From NCBI GenBank assembly GCA_027026755.1, contig JALVNE010000184.1, forward strand, positions 1-36,283: a stretch of DNA of 36,283 bases. Reading direction: 5' to 3'. Below are positions 34,911 through 36,283 of the stretch, piece by piece; the stretch's first letter is position 1; every line of letters begins with the position of its first letter. Source of the DNA: Sedimenticola sp. (GTDB lineage: Bacteria > Pseudomonadota > Gammaproteobacteria > Chromatiales > Chromatiaceae). The notes beneath the pieces are model-generated. The model saw only the letters and a list, made by a program, of their open reading frames with translations, searched no databases and was not told the origin of the DNA. Both the position numbers and the translations under genes were made by a program.

Positions 34911-36283
34911 TTGAGACTGAAGCAGAAACGCACGCCATCTCCGTCGGGAAGATTCTCCGCTTTGGTATCGCCCTGATGGAAATCCGCGATGAGCCTGACC
35001 AGGTACAGACCCAGGCCCAGGTGGGGCTGTTTCTGGCGGTCTTCGCGGATGGAGATCATGGACTGGAACAAATCCATGTCCCTGGGCAGGGAAGCCCCCT
35101 GGTTTTCCACACAGATCCACAGAAAGTCGCCGCTTTCCCGGGCGGACAGGGTGATGGGCGTGCCCGGGCGGTGAAAGTCCACGGCATTGTCCATGAGCTT
35201 TTCCAGGGCCTGATAGACCAGCTCTGGCGCGCCATGGGTGCTCAGGCCAGGGCAGTCGTCCAGGCGGAAGCTCAGGTCCGGGTGGATGGCCCGGTAGTTC
35301 GTCAGGCTGGCATCCAGCAATTCACACAGGTCAAAGACGCGCACCTCCACCTGTTCCAGGGCCTTTTCCAGGCGGGTGGCTTCCTGTAACTGACGCAGAA
35401 TCAGCTCCAGCCTGTCCACCCCCTTGAGGGCCCGCTCCAGGTAGGCCTGTTTTTCGTCGGCCTCGTCCACCTCGGCGCTGTTTTCCAGAGAATGACGAAT
35501 GATGGCCAAAGGCGTGCGGAATTCGTGGGACAGGCGTGAGGCCATGGCCTGCAGATAGCGGTTGTATTCCTGCAGGCGGCCCAGGACGCTGGCAAAGCTC
35601 CTGCCCAGGTCGCCGATTTGGTCCCTGGCGGACGGAGGGCTGATCTGCCCGATGATGCGCCCGTCGGCGGCTACGGCCCCTTCCATCTGGCGATGCAGGC
35701 GGCGGATGCGCCGGGTGAGCAGGCTGGCAAAGCCCAGCAGGGCCATGGAAACCAGGACGAACAGGACGAAAGTGATGAGCAGCAGGCGCTGCATGGCCTG
35801 GTTCTGCAGGGACAGGATGCTGTCCGTGGTCTGTTCCACCAGCACAACGCCTGCCGTTCGCCCGGCGATGTTTATGGGTACGGCAGTGGCTAGTACCAGG
35901 GTTTCGCTGCCTGGCAGCTGGTAGCGCCGGCTGGCGGCAAGGCCGGACAGCGCGGAAGTCACTGGCTCCATGCTCAGGCGTAGGGCCTGGGCCGGGACGG
36001 CCTGATGGTCGTCACTGTGGTGTTTGAGCACCAGGTTGAGCAGCTTTCTGACGATCCAGGGGACGGCGCTGTTGCCGTCGGGGCTGTCTGTTTGCAGGGC
36101 GCCAGCGCTGGCCAGCACCCAGCCCCGGCTGTCCAGTACGCGCAAGCGGCTGTGGGGCAGCAGGTTGTTCTCCAGCAGTATCTGCAGTTTTTCAGAAGGC
36201 TGTATCAGGGCCATGATTCCCGACTTGTCTCCGGGGCTTCCCCAGTCGAGCCGCGTTCCTTCAGGTTCGTCCAGGATGCGAAG
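34898..36283 (-). CDS. Sensor histidine kinase (N-terminus beyond the window)
   Basis: The frame stays open to the right edge, so the N-terminal part is missing; ATG 36214 is probably internal. Visible in order are an extracytoplasmic region (PHSRLRVLDSRGWVLASAG ... AVPINIAGRTAGVVLVEQT), a transmembrane helix near LLLITFVLFVLVSMALLGFASLL, a HAMP-like linker, the phosphoacceptor H box SHEFRTPLAIIRHSLEN, the N box LMDNAVDFHRPG and a G box HLGLGLYLVRLIADFHQG. It should phosphorylate a response regulator encoded outside the window. The extracytoplasmic part reminds me of the kinase of the proteobacterial dedicated sortase system, but this is unverified. The last four codons and stop lie in a repeat. 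Confidence 0.88.
   Translation of the reverse strand, partial: LRILDEPEGTRLDWGSPGDKSGIMALIQPSEKLQILLENNLLPHSRLRVLDSRGWVLASAGALQTDSPDGNSAVPWIVRKLLNLVLKHHSDDHQAVPAQALRLSMEPVTSALSGLAASRRYQLPGSETLVLATAVPINIAGRTAGVVLVEQTTDSILSLQNQAMQRLLLITFVLFVLVSMALLGFASLLTRRIRRLHRQMEGAVAADGRIIGQISPPSARDQIGDLGRSFASVLGRLQEYNRYLQAMASRLSHEFRTPLAIIRHSLENSAEVDEADEKQAYLERALKGVDRLELILRQLQEATRLEKALEQVEVRVFDLCELLDASLTNYRAIHPDLSFRLDDCPGLSTHGAPELVYQALEKLMDNAVDFHRPGTPITLSARESGDFLWICVENQGASLPRDMDLFQSMISIREDRQKQPHLGLGLYLVRLIADFHQGDTKAENLPDGDGVRFCFSLKRMS

Overview
The window is a GC-rich stretch of bacterial chromosome that reads as gammaproteobacterial. The evidence is the dksA-gluQ pair, the carA-carB-greA ... yhbY/rlmE-ftsH-folP-glmM order known from Pseudomonas and relatives, and NhaA, TrmO and thioredoxin-2 sequences of gammaproteobacterial type. 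I see no rRNA, tRNA, CRISPR array, phage or intact transposase. A CbbY-like phosphatase would suit an autotroph, but nothing here proves autotrophy and I cannot name the genus.

Layout. (1) 3-3162: an overlapping pentose-phosphate operon, gnd(partial)-zwf-pgl, plus a GIY-YIG protein. (2) 3137-5107, minus strand: moaA, a small membrane protein and a SprT-like protease. (3) 5108-7081: nhaA between repeat elements. (4) 7057-8439, minus: dksA and gluQ separated by a terminator. (5) 8846-11461: a hemerythrin-like protein, a CbbY-like HAD phosphatase and an aminotransferase. (6) 11439-14601: a complete AmmeMemoRadiSam set (amrS divergent from amrB-amrA) with a b561-type cytochrome joined to amrA. 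(7) 14928-18634: a Tat-exported DUF1800/DUF1501 pair, then a small secreted Cys-rich protein behind its own operator-like site. (8) 18773-21170: trmO, cnoX-like and trxC. (9) 21557-34758: the carAB-greA...glmM block, interrupted by a TraB-like protein, repeats and a MntA/HepT-type toxin-antitoxin pair, with yhbY reading backwards. (10) 34898-36283: a sensor histidine kinase that runs off the window edge.

The most striking content is not a gene. The intergenic spaces hold several families of short, non-coding, highly structured repeats. Four complete elements of three families begin with CCCG, have 18-27 bp terminal inverted repeats and are flanked by 4-bp direct repeats (TTAA, TTAA, TTAG, CAAG; consensus YWAR). 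They look like MITEs moved by related transposases. A lone end of the same type forms the last codons and stop of gluQ. A second repeat type supplies the C-terminus and stop of folP and also lies upstream of carA. A third, made almost wholly of hairpins, supplies the stop codon of the histidine kinase. One MITE sits between carA and carB, ending 10 bp before the carB start. One copy of the commonest family carries a nested insertion and abuts the toxin-antitoxin pair, whose NTase gene has a run of nine G beside its catalytic motif.
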